A stretch of 64,000 bases of DNA, from positions 186,001 through 250,000 of the forward strand of contig NZ_JACXIY010000010.1 in assembly GCF_014705655.1 (NCBI RefSeq), read 5' to 3'. A program made the position numbers and the translations under genes. Source of the DNA: Paenibacillus arenilitoris (GTDB lineage Bacteria > Bacillota > Bacilli > Paenibacillales > Paenibacillaceae). A model generated the notes under the pieces. It made no database searches. It was not told the DNA's origin and was given only the letters and a program-made list of their open reading frames with translations. Positions 50,802-59,801 of the stretch are shown piece after piece; within the stretch, counting starts at the first letter, position 1; the number at the start of each line of letters is the position of its first letter.

Positions 50802-52100
50802 TCAACTGACCTCGCTGGGCGGTTTGATCAGAAAAAAGACGAGTCCGAGCGCAAGCAGCGACAGCGCGGACACGGTAATGAACACGACCCGATCCGACTT
50901 GTCCATCAACCAGCCGAACAAGGGGGGACCGGCCGCCACGCCGAGAAACCGCAAGCTGTTGTACAGCGACGTGATCATGCCCCGCTCGCTCTTCTGGACC
51001 GCGCCGGTAATCATCGTGTTCAGGCAGGGCAGAAGGAGCCCGGTGCCGATGCTGCTGACCGTCAGCAAGCCGATGAACACATAAAGGTTTTGAAAGAAGA
51101 AGATCGTCGCGCCGAGCGAGACGGTCATCGCGGCGAGGCCGATGTTCATGAGCCGGCGGATCAAGACGCCGTTTTTTTTGATCAGGCTGCCCGTCGTGTA
51201 GGACGTGATCACTTGGCCGAGCAGCGGGATGGCGAGCACGAGCGCCTTCCTCACGCCGTCGATCGAATAAGGCGCTTCTTCGAGAATGTTGGACAAATAA
51301 AACAGGACGCCGAACAAAATAAACAGGCCGAGCGAGCCCGCGAAAAACGAAGTGACCAGCCAGCTGCCCTTCTGCTTGAACAGCTCCTTGATCTTCCCGA
51401 TATACTGCCCCAGTCCCTGCTTCCGTCCGCGCTCCGGCTCCTTGATCAGGAAGATGACGGCAAGCAGCGACAAGGCGCAAAAGGCGGGAAACGCGAAGAA
51501 GGAAGCGTACCAGGCGATTAGCGCCAGCAGCGAGCCGATGATCGGACTGAGCACCTTGCCCGTTCCGTTCGACGCTTCCGTCAAGCCGAGCGCCTTGCTC
51601 TCCGTCCCGCCTTCGTACAAATCGCCGACGAGCGCCATGGCGACCGGCGCGGTACCGGCGGCAGCCAAGCCTTGAATCGCCCTGGACGCGATGATGACGG
51701 CGTACGAGCCCCAGATCGCGCCGAAGCCCGCCAGAAGCCCGCCGCCTCCGTATACGATCAAGGCCGGAATGATGACGCCCTTGCGTCCGAACCGGTCCGA
51801 CAAATAGCCGATGACCGGGATGAACAGCCCGGCGACGAGAGAGAAGATCGTTATGACCAGACTGCTTTGAAACTTGTTGATCCCAAGCTCCCTCTGCATA
51901 TCGGGAAGGACCGGCACGAGCATCGAATTGCCGAATACGAGCACCATCGGAATGGAGGCCAGCGCCGTAAATTCCCAAAGCCGTCCCTTGGAACCGCCGC
52001 CGCTTTGCTTCGCTTTATCCGATTCGATTTCCTGAAATGCCGGCGCATCGATTTCGCTTTCGAATACGATGCTAAGCTTACGCGATTTGGTCTTCTCCAT
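50802..52100 (-). CDS. MFS transporter, drug/proton antiporter type
   Basis: This 432-residue transporter has an unusual 45-residue hydrophilic N-terminal tail before about 12 helices. Motif A (GYLSDRFGRKG) follows helix 2, and motif C-like glycines lie in helix 5 (LSPIIGSLLA). It resembles drug efflux and tetracycline-type DHA members rather than sugar porters. The mRNA leader can fold so that the AGGGGAG ribosome site is paired, a layout typical of induced resistance genes (see 52108-52173). It is divergent from an alpha/beta hydrolase gene with a shared palindrome between them. Confidence 0.87.
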   Translation of the reverse strand: MEKTKSRKLSIVFESEIDAPAFQEIESDKAKQSGGGSKGRLWEFTALASIPMVLVFGNSMLVPVLPDMQRELGINKFQSSLVITIFSLVAGLFIPVIGYLSDRFGRKGVIIPALIVYGGGGLLAGFGAIWGSYAVIIASRAIQGLAAAGTAPVAMALVGDLYEGGTESKALGLTEASNGTGKVLSPIIGSLLALIAWYASFFAFPAFCALSLLAVIFLIKEPERGRKQGLGQYIGKIKELFKQKGSWLVTSFFAGSLGLFILFGVLFYLSNILEEAPYSIDGVRKALVLAIPLLGQVITSYTTGSLIKKNGVLIRRLMNIGLAAMTVSLGATIFFFQNLYVFIGLLTVSSIGTGLLLPCLNTMITGAVQKSERGMITSLYNSLRFLGVAAGPPLFGWLMDKSDRVVFITVSALSLLALGLVFFLIKPPSEVS

Positions 52101-52107
52101 GTATTAT

Positions 52108-52173
52108 ACGGGCTCCCCTGATTTCAATAAGAATGTCGTTTTGTGCTCCATTCATTATTTGCACGGAGCCCGT
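52108..52173 (-). promoter_or_regulatory. Leader hairpin that can mask the ribosome site of the MFS gene
   Basis: On the minus strand ACGGGCTCC (52173-52165) and GGAGCCCGT (52116-52108) form a perfect 9-bp stem. The right arm overlaps AGGGGAG, the ribosome site of the MFS gene 7-8 bases before its ATG region. A 21-codon frame beginning MDGIRNGLRANNEWSTKRHS crosses the left arm, so a stalled ribosome could free the site. No strong ribosome site precedes that leader frame. Confidence 0.5.
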
Positions 52174-52185
52174 TTCGTATCCCGT

Positions 52186-52206
52186 CCATAATTCGGACGA
52201 TTATGG
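52186..52206. promoter_or_regulatory. 21-bp palindromic operator between divergent genes
   Basis: CCATAAT-N7-ATTATGG has perfect 7-bp arms and lies between the MFS and alpha/beta hydrolase genes. No regulator gene is adjacent, so the binding protein is unknown. Confidence 0.55.
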
Positions 52207-52259
52207 GCAAAATAGGTTGCGGAAGTCCAACTTAACCTTGCGATAAGAGGTGCGAAGCA

Positions 52260-53135
52260 TTGCCGTATGCGACGATAAACGGAACAGAGTTATATTACGA
52301 GTCTAGCGGTTCGGGCACGCCGATCGTCTTCATTCATCCCCCGCTGCTCACGAGCGCCAATTTCAAATACCAGCAGGCGCAGCTTTCCTCCGGCTGCCGG
52401 GTCGTCACGTTCGATATCCGGGGCCACGGCAGAAGCCGTCCGTCGGAAGCTCCCGTTACGTACGAGCTGATCGTGAAGGATTTGAAGCAGCTATTGAACC
52501 ATCTGGGCATCGAAAAGGCATTCGTGGCCGGTTATTCGACGGGCGGGTCCATCGCGCTTGAAGCGCTGCTGACGTATCCGGCGCTCTTCGCGGGAGGCAT
52601 CCTCATCAGCGCGATGTCCGAGGCGAGCGACTTCGTCCTTCGAAACCGGATCCGCATCGCGATCGGCTTGTCGGGCTGGAAGCCGGCGATCGGCCTGCTT
52701 CGGCTGGGCATTACTTGGGGAAATGCCGACAGCCGGGCAACATTCCGAAATCTATTGAACGATTCGAAGAGCGGCAATAAGCGGAATATTAGGCAATATT
52801 ACAAGTACAGCCTGCAATATCGCTGCACGGAGCGGCTGCCCGAGATCGCCGCGCCTGTCCTGCTGCTCTATGGCGACAAGGACTGGGGCTTTAAGCGTTA
52901 CAAAAAAATACTTCGGCAAGGCCTTCCGAACAGCAAGCTGGTCATCTTCCGGACGGTCAAGCATCAATTGCCGACGAAGGCCGCGGACGGATTAAACGAG
53001 GCGATAAGCCGTTTTGTCGCGGAGGTTGCGAAGGAGAACCGGAAGGCGGCGGACGAGGCTGCCGGCATCATGGAAGTCATTCAGGAAGCGTACGTCGTCG
53101 ATCCGGAATTCCATGAAGAACGGCCGCATCATTAG
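52260..53135 (+). CDS. Alpha/beta hydrolase
   Basis: This 291-residue enzyme has the alpha/beta hydrolase fold: oxyanion-hole region FIHPPLLTS, DIRGHGRS strand, nucleophile elbow GYSTGG (S93), acid residue in LLYGDKDWG and catalytic His in VKHQLP. The class includes esterases, lactonases and haloperoxidase-like enzymes; the substrate cannot be told. A charged tail of about 40 residues follows the last helix. Translation starts at TTG 52260, with AGAGGTG 7 bases upstream. It is divergent from an MFS pump, so the two may respond to the same compound. Confidence 0.88.
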   Translation: MPYATINGTELYYESSGSGTPIVFIHPPLLTSANFKYQQAQLSSGCRVVTFDIRGHGRSRPSEAPVTYELIVKDLKQLLNHLGIEKAFVAGYSTGGSIALEALLTYPALFAGGILISAMSEASDFVLRNRIRIAIGLSGWKPAIGLLRLGITWGNADSRATFRNLLNDSKSGNKRNIRQYYKYSLQYRCTERLPEIAAPVLLLYGDKDWGFKRYKKILRQGLPNSKLVIFRTVKHQLPTKAADGLNEAISRFVAEVAKENRKAADEAAGIMEVIQEAYVVDPEFHEERPHH

Positions 53136-53172
53136 CGAGCCGGCTTACCAACCGTCGAACGCTGAACGCAAC

Positions 53173-53202
53173 AACCGCGCTTCTCGTGTGAGAGGCGCGG
53201 TT
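53173..53202. terminator. Terminator between convergent genes
   Basis: AACCGCGCTTCTC and GAGAGGCGCGGTT form a 13-bp stem (one wobble) with a GTGT loop, followed by TCTATT on the plus strand. Confidence 0.7.
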
Positions 53203-53212
53203 CTATTGAAAA

Positions 53213-54109
53213 CTAATTGCCGGGCAGTCGGATGCCGCGCCAGCCGCTTACCCCGCATTGGCCATATTCATTATCACCCGCAGCAACCACCGTGCCATCC
53301 GATTTAAGCCCTACGGTATGGGCGCAACCTGCCGCAATCGCCACCATATCGCGCCAGTCGCTTACCTTACATTGGCCGTACTTATTCCAACCCGCAGCCG
53401 CCACGGTACCGTCCGATTTAAGGCCAATGGTATGATAACTGCCCGCCGCTATCGCCACAACGCCGCGCCAGCCGCTTACCTCGCATTGGTCATCTTTATT
53501 CAAACCCGCAGCCGTCACCGTGCCGTCCGATTTAAGGCCGATGGTATGAAGGTATCCCGCGGCTACCGCCACGATGTCGCACCAGTCGCTTACCAAGCAT
53601 TGGCGATAACGATTATTGCCAACAGCCGTCACCGTTCCGTCCGATTTAAGTCCGACGGTATGCCAATCACCCGCCGCAACCTCCACCATATCGCGCCAGC
53701 CGCTAACCTTGCATTCGCCTTCCTTATTTCGGCCCACTGCCGCCACCGTGCCATCCGATTTAAGCCCGACAGTACGACACCAACCCGCCGCAACCGCCAC
53801 CATCTCGCGCCAGCCGGTTACCTCGCATTGGCCATGCTTATTCCACCCTGCAGCGGCCACCGTGCCGTCCGATTTAAGCCCGATCGTATGAGCATTGCCC
53901 GTGTTCGTCGCCATATGTACATTACCGGCCGCGACCGCCACGACATCACGCCAGCCGCTTACCTCGCATTGGCCATATTTATTATCGCCAACAGCCGTCA
54001 CCGTTCCGTCAGATCTAAGCCCAACGGTATGACGGCGACCCGCCGCTATGGCAGGTTTAGGGCGCGGTTTCCCCTTTAACATCGCTTCTTTCGGTGAAAG
54101 GTTATCCAT
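53213..54109 (-). CDS. RCC1-repeat protein, seven blades
   Basis: This 298-residue protein consists almost wholly of seven near-identical repeats of about 38 residues, each with AAGxxHT(V/I)GLKSDGTV, then a GxNxxGQC turn and VSGWRDMV. Seven repeats match one complete RCC1-type beta-propeller. Repeat 2 carries a small insertion (NVHMATNTG) that looks like a partial duplication. There is no signal peptide, so it is probably cytoplasmic, or exported by a non-classical path. One Cys per blade is conserved. GAGGAGG precedes the ATG. RCC1 propellers bind proteins or nucleic acids; the role in bacteria is mostly unknown. Confidence 0.85.
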   Translation of the reverse strand: MDNLSPKEAMLKGKPRPKPAIAAGRRHTVGLRSDGTVTAVGDNKYGQCEVSGWRDVVAVAAGNVHMATNTGNAHTIGLKSDGTVAAAGWNKHGQCEVTGWREMVAVAAGWCRTVGLKSDGTVAAVGRNKEGECKVSGWRDMVEVAAGDWHTVGLKSDGTVTAVGNNRYRQCLVSDWCDIVAVAAGYLHTIGLKSDGTVTAAGLNKDDQCEVSGWRGVVAIAAGSYHTIGLKSDGTVAAAGWNKYGQCKVSDWRDMVAIAAGCAHTVGLKSDGTVVAAGDNEYGQCGVSGWRGIRLPGN

Positions 54110-54152
54110 GTCTTACCTCCTCTTCCCTTCATACAATTTGGCGGCGCGGCCG

Positions 54153-54971
54153 CTATTCCGGGCGATTGACGGCCCGATACTTGCTCGGGCTCATGCGGAA
54201 GCGGGCGCGGAAGGCGCGGCTGAAGTACGGATAGCTGCGGAAGCCGGAAGCTTCCGCGATATCCTCGAGCCGCATTTCACTGTACAAAATACGGTCGCAG
54301 GCGATAGCAAGCCGGACTTCGACGGCGTACCGCATCGGCGGCTGTCCGAACGCCTGCTTGAACAGATGGGAGGCCGTGGACACGCTGACCCCGCATTGGG
54401 CCGAAATTCGCGCCAGCGTAAGCGGCTCCGTGGCATGAGCTTCGATATATTGCTTGAGCTTGTAGGCGACATGCCCGTCGTTTCGTTCCGCGGCGGCACG
54501 CGCCTTGCGCGCCAGCCTCTCGATTGTCAGACAAAGCAATTTGACGACGCAGGCCAGCATCTCCGAATTATCGCCGTGCAAATCGCGCTTCTCGTAAATG
54601 AGTTTTCGCCAGAACGATAGAAGCTCCTCCGTCATTTCAATGCGGATTTGATGGGGAATGTCGCTGTGCGACCTCCACTCGTCGACCCACTCTCCGCCGC
54701 AGGCGAGAAAATAGTCGGCGCTGTCCGGCGCTGCCGCTGCCGCTTCCGGCCGATTCGGTCCGATCGTCAATTGATACGTCTCGCCCGGCTTGACACAGAC
54801 CAGATCGCCCGGACCGATCGCGTGCTCTTTGCCGCTAACGGCGATCTTGCAGAAGCCTTTCACCTGAAGGCGAAGCAGCAGGCCGTCGTGACGATGCTCG
54901 ACGCCGGTTCGATAGGGAGAAGTATGATGGGAATAGCCGGCATACAAATAACGCAGTCCGTATGGATCCAT
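54153..54971 (-). CDS. AraC-family transcriptional regulator with cupin sensor
   Basis: This 272-residue regulator has an N-terminal cupin-like domain (EHRHDGLLLRLQVKGFCKI, IGPGDLVCVKPGETYQL) and a C-terminal AraC domain (residues ~175-268: LARISAQCGVSVSTASHLFKQAFGQPP, then YPYFSRAFRARFRMSPSKYR). It is transcribed divergently from a Gfo/Idh/MocA dehydrogenase across 200 bp, so it probably controls that gene and perhaps the importer 4 cluster. AGGAGG lies 5 bases before the ATG. Confidence 0.9.
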   Translation of the reverse strand: MDPYGLRYLYAGYSHHTSPYRTGVEHRHDGLLLRLQVKGFCKIAVSGKEHAIGPGDLVCVKPGETYQLTIGPNRPEAAAAAPDSADYFLACGGEWVDEWRSHSDIPHQIRIEMTEELLSFWRKLIYEKRDLHGDNSEMLACVVKLLCLTIERLARKARAAAERNDGHVAYKLKQYIEAHATEPLTLARISAQCGVSVSTASHLFKQAFGQPPMRYAVEVRLAIACDRILYSEMRLEDIAEASGFRSYPYFSRAFRARFRMSPSKYRAVNRPE

Positions 54972-55171
54972 AGCGACCTCCTATGATAGCTAGTTCAACC
55001 TTAAAAAATAATGCAAAATAAGTCAACCTCCGTAGAATCGGCAATTCACTTGCGATCCGGCTGTTCCTATACTTGATCATTAAGCGGGCAAGCCGGTCTT
55101 TCTGGCGCGCTTCGCGAAATAAGTCAAGCCGGCGATGCCGGCGTTACGAGAACAAGAGGAGGATTGGAACA

Positions 55172-56239
55172 ATGAGCGGGAAACGGAAGCTGGGCGTTAT
55201 CGGCGCGGGAGGTATTTTCAAAGCGGCGCATCTGAAGGCATGGATGGAGCATACCGAGGTGGAGGCGGTCGCGGTATGCGACATCAACGAAGGTCGGGCG
55301 CGCGAGATCGCTTCGCTGCTCGGCGTCGATGCCGTCTATACGGACTACAAGGAGATGCTGCGGCAGGAGGAGCTCGATATCGTCGATATTAGCACGCCGA
55401 ATCTGTATCATTCGGAGATCGCGATCGCCGCGCTGAATCAGGGTATTCATGTGCTGTGCGAGAAGCCAGACGCGGTATCGCCCGCGGAGGCGCAGAAGAT
55501 GGCGGCCGCGGCCGCGGCTAGCGGCCGGGTGCTGATGGCCGTTCGCAACAACCGGTTCACGCCGAGCTCGCAATTTTTGAAGCGCTATGCGGACGAGGGC
55601 GGTCTCGGCGAAATTTATACCGGCCGCTGCGGCTGGATCAGGCGGAGAGGCATTCCCGGCAAGGGCGGCTGGTTCACGACCAAGGAGCTGTCCGGCGGCG
55701 GGCCGCTGATCGACCTTGGCGTCCACTTTATCGATCTGGCGACGTGGATCATGGGCAATCCGAAGCCGGTGGCCGTCAGCGGCGCGACGTACGCGAAATT
55801 CGCGCACAACGAGCTTTCGGATTCGGCGCACAGCGCCTTCGGCGAGAAGCGGGAGGACGGCGTCTTCGACGTCGAGGATTTGGCCACCGGCTTTATCCGC
55901 TTCGAGAACGGGGCTACGCTGCAGATCGAATTCAGCTGGGCTTCCAATATCGAAGAAGAGACGAACTTCGTCGAGCTTCGCGGCACAAAGGCGGGAGCCA
56001 GCCTGCGCATGGGCGAGCTGAAGCTGTTCGGCGAAGCGGCGGGGCAGCTGGTCGACTTGTCGCCGGTCAAGACTTCGGGCTCGGCGAAGCAGCATCACGA
56101 AGGCAACATCGCGCATTTCGTCGATTGCGTGCAAGGGCGCGCGAAGCCGATCATTACGCCGGAGCACGGCGTCGACATGATCAAGATTTTGTCCGCGATT
56201 TACGAATCCGCGGCTTCCGGCAAGGAATTGCACTTGTAA
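55172..56239 (+). CDS. Gfo/Idh/MocA-family sugar dehydrogenase
   Basis: This 355-residue NAD(P)-dependent oxidoreductase has the Rossmann motif LGVIGAGGIFKAAHLKAW, the EKP motif with the catalytic Lys (HVLCEKPDAV) and the C-terminal GGGPLIDLGVHFIDLATWIMG with the family's Asp/His pair. It should oxidise a sugar or inositol derivative. ATG 55172 is preceded by AGGAGG; the open frame extends 33 codons further without support. It is divergent from an AraC gene and is followed by a clear terminator before the YesMN pair, so it is its own transcript. Confidence 0.9.
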   Translation: MSGKRKLGVIGAGGIFKAAHLKAWMEHTEVEAVAVCDINEGRAREIASLLGVDAVYTDYKEMLRQEELDIVDISTPNLYHSEIAIAALNQGIHVLCEKPDAVSPAEAQKMAAAAAASGRVLMAVRNNRFTPSSQFLKRYADEGGLGEIYTGRCGWIRRRGIPGKGGWFTTKELSGGGPLIDLGVHFIDLATWIMGNPKPVAVSGATYAKFAHNELSDSAHSAFGEKREDGVFDVEDLATGFIRFENGATLQIEFSWASNIEEETNFVELRGTKAGASLRMGELKLFGEAAGQLVDLSPVKTSGSAKQHHEGNIAHFVDCVQGRAKPIITPEHGVDMIKILSAIYESAASGKELHL

Positions 56240-56290
56240 GCGCAGAACTTGGCGACGCGGCGGGAAAAGGAATGCGCGTTAAGGTTTATG

Positions 56291-56322
56291 CAACGGGACG
56301 GATAGCCGTCCCGTTGTTTTTT
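56291..56322 (+). terminator. Intrinsic terminator after the dehydrogenase
   Basis: CAACGGGACGG and CCGTCCCGTTG form a perfect 11-bp stem with an ATAG loop, followed by six T residues. Confidence 0.93.
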
Positions 56323-56433
56323 GTTTATGCGAAACGTGATTCCGATCTTGCATTTTTGAACGGCGCGGATAATAATCGTATTCAGATTGCCGCGCCGCAC
56401 GATATTGAGAGCTTCATAGACTGGAGGGATAGC

Positions 56434-58191
56434 GTGATTCGGTTTCGCAAGCTCAGCCTGATTCGCCAAATCGTTTACTTAAGCCTGTTCATGCTTTTCA
56501 TTCTTCTCGTGTCGTACGTCATTTCGAGCCTGATCGCCAAACGGATCATCGAGGCGAAAGTGACCGAATCGGTGAGCCGGATCTTCCTGCAGGTCGAGGA
56601 GAAAATGAACAGCTTCGACTCCGACATGGAAGGCATCTCGACCTTCCTCTTCTACAGCCCGACCGTGCAGGCTTATTTGGGCTCGGACGACGTCCTGACC
56701 AGGATATTGAAAAACCAGGAGGTGCTGTCGGTATTCGCCAACACGATATCGTTAAAGGAAAACATAAGGGGCATCCAGCTCTACGACAAGGACGGGAGCT
56801 ATATGGCCAGCGTCGGAATCGGCTCGATGCAGTCCGTCGACGCGCCGGTCGAATCGTTCGAGTATTCCAACCTGATCGATATTCCGATTTCGGACGCAAG
56901 AGACAGCAAGCGGTCGTTCTACGCCATTACGGCGCCGATTTACAAGCTAGACTCGAACCGTCTTGTAACGGGTTTCATGGGCGTCGGCCGCTTCTTCATG
57001 GACGCGACAAATTTCAGCCCGATTTTGAAAAGCGCGAAAGTTACGGCAAGCTCCCAGGTTATGCTGCTGGACCGGAATAACCGGACGATCGCCTCCGAGG
57101 GCAAGCTTGTGGACCAGGATGCGTTCGTGCCGGGCGAATGGCAAAATAACGGGCGCTATATCGTGCAGACGATTACGCTGCCGCGCTCGGGCTGGAAGCT
57201 GATCAGCCTCATTCCGCGCGGCGAATTGCTTGCCGATCTGGATACGGTCAAGCGCTTCAACATCTTTTCGTATGCCGTCATGATCTGCATCTTATGCTTC
57301 TTTCTGTTTATCTTTTTTACCCGGATCGTGAAGCCGATCAAGGAGCTGATGGATTTTATGAAAGCGTATCCGCGAAAAGGCGGGGAAAGCCGGTTCGAAG
57401 TGACGCATCACAACGAGATCGGCGTGCTGGGGACGAATTTGAACAAAATGCTCGACGATATCGACTCCTTGAGCAAGGAGGTTCAATCGACGCAGGCGCG
57501 GATGTACGAGATCGAGCTGACCAAAAAACAAATGGAAATTTCGGCTTTCCGCAACCAAATCAATCCGCATTTTCTGTATAACACGCTGGAGAGCATAAGA
57601 GCCGTCGCCCTCTACCACGACGTGGAGCCGATCGCCGATATTTCCGGCTCGCTGTCGAGCATGTTCCGGTACGCGGTCAAGGGCAGCAACTTCGTGACCG
57701 TCCGGGAAGAGATCGCGCATGCGGGCGAATACGCCAACATCATCGACTTCCGGTTCAGAGGAAGATTCAAAATCGTCATCGACGCCGAGGAGGACGTGCT
57801 GGAGGAGCGCATGCTCAAAATGCTGCTGCAGCCGATCGTGGAAAATGCCGTATTCCATGGACTTGAACGAAAAATCGGCAGCGGCGCCGTTCATATCAAG
57901 GCATGCCGGATCGACCGGGGCCGCCTCATGTTCTCGGTAAGCGACGACGGCTACGGCATGGACGAGCATCAGTACGCGAAGCAGCTGGACAAGCTGCGGC
58001 GATACAACGAGCCCGGCCATTGGAGCAGCGATGACGAGAAAGGCATCGGATTATTGAATATATACCGCAGAATCAAGCTCTTTTACGGGGATGAAGCCGA
58101 GCTGAGGCTGGAGAGCCGGCTGCATGAAGGGACGACGGTATCCGTCGCGTTCCCGGCCAGCGCAGACGACGAACAGGGAGAGGAGCGATGA
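56434..58191 (+). CDS. Sensor histidine kinase, YesM type (importer 4)
   Basis: This 585-residue membrane kinase has a first helix (QIVYLSLFMLFILLVSYVIS), an extracellular Cache-like sensor of about 240 residues, a second helix (YAVMICILCFFLFIFF), HAMP, and the kinase core with phospho-acceptor His379 in QINPHFLYN. The N-box (ENAVFHG), G1 (VSDDGYGMD) and G2 (KGIGLLNIYRR) motifs are intact. Translation starts at GTG 56434 after GGAGGG; the frame continues open far upstream over the preceding gene, but that is chance. The response regulator follows after a single base. Confidence 0.9.
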   Translation: MIRFRKLSLIRQIVYLSLFMLFILLVSYVISSLIAKRIIEAKVTESVSRIFLQVEEKMNSFDSDMEGISTFLFYSPTVQAYLGSDDVLTRILKNQEVLSVFANTISLKENIRGIQLYDKDGSYMASVGIGSMQSVDAPVESFEYSNLIDIPISDARDSKRSFYAITAPIYKLDSNRLVTGFMGVGRFFMDATNFSPILKSAKVTASSQVMLLDRNNRTIASEGKLVDQDAFVPGEWQNNGRYIVQTITLPRSGWKLISLIPRGELLADLDTVKRFNIFSYAVMICILCFFLFIFFTRIVKPIKELMDFMKAYPRKGGESRFEVTHHNEIGVLGTNLNKMLDDIDSLSKEVQSTQARMYEIELTKKQMEISAFRNQINPHFLYNTLESIRAVALYHDVEPIADISGSLSSMFRYAVKGSNFVTVREEIAHAGEYANIIDFRFRGRFKIVIDAEEDVLEERMLKMLLQPIVENAVFHGLERKIGSGAVHIKACRIDRGRLMFSVSDDGYGMDEHQYAKQLDKLRRYNEPGHWSSDDEKGIGLLNIYRRIKLFYGDEAELRLESRLHEGTTVSVAFPASADDEQGEER

Positions 58192-58192
58192 G

Positions 58193-59647
58193 ATGTATCG
58201 CGTATTGATCGTGGACGACGAACCGTGGGTCGCTTACGGCCTTACGAAGCTGATCGATTGGGAGGGGCTTGGCTTTACGATCGTCGGAGAGGCGCATGAC
58301 GGCCTATCGGCGCTTGCGAGCATGAAGGAGCTGAAGCCGGACGCCGTCATATCGGATATCCGGATGCCGGGATTGGACGGCCTCGAATTGCTGGAGAGGA
58401 TCGCAAGCGAACGGTTGGACGCCGAAGTCGTATTCGTCAGCGGCTATTCGGAATTCGAATACGCGCAGAAGGCGCTTCGGCTCGGCGCGTTCGACTACTT
58501 GCTCAAGCAAATCGAGAAGCCGAAGCTGATCGAGACGATGACGCGGCTGTCCGGGAAGCTGGACAAGAAGCGGGAGTCCTTCAAGGAGCTCGATCTGCTG
58601 CTGAACGACTTGTTCGAGCTGTTCGAGCCCGACAACAAAATCAAAATCGGCAATTTTCTGCTGAGCAAAGGCTATGCCTTCGATTATCCCCACTTCCGGT
58701 TTATTACCGGACTATGCGCGCATCCAAGCGCGCTTGCATCCAGCATGGGCGCGGAGGCATGCGAGGGCGTGAACGTCATCCGCTTCCGGACGGGACAGAA
58801 CAAGCTATCCTTCCTGATCAACTACGACGAATACGGCGAACCGGCCGGCTTCCTAGATGGTAGGACGCGCGCCCTGTCCGGCTTCGAGGCCGTCGGGGTC
58901 AGCTCGATCGGGGCGTACTCGACGCCGCTCGGCAAGCTCTATCAGGAATCGGATATTGCCCTGTTCAGCCGTTTCGGTCAGGCGGACGCCCGCGTCATCG
59001 AGTACAAGCCGGCGGACGCTTCGGCCCTGCCGACGAAATCGATCCTCCCGATCGAGATTGCGATCAAGGAGCGGAAGCCGGACCTTATCCGCAGAGGGCT
59101 TGACGAACTCCATGCGGAATGCGCGTCCGGTCACCTCTATATCGACCAAATCGCGGGCGCCTACAATCAGATCGTGTCTCTCATTTACAAGCATTACGCG
59201 AACAGCCGGTCGCTGCAGGAAATCGAGTATTTGAACTATTATCAGATCGTTCGCCTGTACGGCACGCCCGCGCAGCTGTTCGAATCGCTCAAAGCGTTCT
59301 TCGAGCTGCAAACCGGCGAGGATATGGCCGTCTCGAACGAGCAGGTGGCGAGAATCATTGCCCATATCGACGCCAGCTTTACGGAGGATCTGCTGCTCAG
59401 CCGCTTGGCTGAACGGTTTAACTTAAGCCTTGGCTATCTCAGCCAGCTGATCAAGAAGGAGACGGGCACAACGTATTCGGAATACGTCACCGGCAAACGG
59501 CTTGGCCTCGCGAAGGAGCTGCTCGCCGATTGCTCGCTATCCGTGCACGAGATCGTCGAGCGGGTCGGCTACAAGGATTATTTCCACTTCAACAAGCTGT
59601 TCAAGAAGCATTTCGGCGTCACCCCGAGCAAGTACCGAAAAATTTAA
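58193..59647 (+). CDS. Response regulator with AraC output domain, YesN type, atypical Lys-Gln
   Basis: This 484-residue regulator has a receiver domain (phospho-acceptor D55 in AVISDIRMP), a middle domain, and a C-terminal AraC DNA-binding domain (LSLGYLSQLIKKETGTTYSEYV and YKDYFHFNKLFKKHFGVTPSKYR). The conserved Lys of the receiver is K105, but the cis-proline that normally follows is Gln106 (YLLKQIEKPKL), which may alter the switch. ATG 58193 starts 1 base after the kinase stop, with AGAGGAG upstream. It probably activates importer 4, which follows after a 154-bp gap. Confidence 0.9.
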   Translation: MYRVLIVDDEPWVAYGLTKLIDWEGLGFTIVGEAHDGLSALASMKELKPDAVISDIRMPGLDGLELLERIASERLDAEVVFVSGYSEFEYAQKALRLGAFDYLLKQIEKPKLIETMTRLSGKLDKKRESFKELDLLLNDLFELFEPDNKIKIGNFLLSKGYAFDYPHFRFITGLCAHPSALASSMGAEACEGVNVIRFRTGQNKLSFLINYDEYGEPAGFLDGRTRALSGFEAVGVSSIGAYSTPLGKLYQESDIALFSRFGQADARVIEYKPADASALPTKSILPIEIAIKERKPDLIRRGLDELHAECASGHLYIDQIAGAYNQIVSLIYKHYANSRSLQEIEYLNYYQIVRLYGTPAQLFESLKAFFELQTGEDMAVSNEQVARIIAHIDASFTEDLLLSRLAERFNLSLGYLSQLIKKETGTTYSEYVTGKRLGLAKELLADCSLSVHEIVERVGYKDYFHFNKLFKKHFGVTPSKYRKI

Positions 59648-59648
59648 T

Positions 59649-59662
59649 TGAAAGCGATCAAA
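59649..59662 (+). promoter_or_regulatory. Candidate CcpA (cre) site before importer 4
   Basis: TGAAAGCGATCAAA matches 13 of 14 positions of the cre consensus TGWAANCGNTNWCA. It begins 2 bases after the response-regulator stop and 140 bases before the binding-protein start. Confidence 0.45.
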
Positions 59663-59801
59663 AAAGCGAAGCGGTCCATTTGAATCCGGAGAAGCGAACA
59701 AAACACCAAAATAAAAAAATCGGAACATATGGCTTGATCGGGATGCGGGATACGATAGAGACGTTCCATAACAATCGAAACAAAAGGGGAGGTTGTTCAT
59801 C

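Noticed and set aside
53213..54109. Noncoding tandem repeat of about 114 bp
   Set aside because: The minus-strand frame is open through all repeats, has a strong ribosome site and fits the RCC1 repeat, so it is a gene.
56200..56433. N-terminal extension of the third YesM kinase into the dehydrogenase gene
   Set aside because: The frame is open upstream, but a perfect terminator lies inside it, and GTG 56434 has a strong ribosome site and gives the normal YesM N-terminus.
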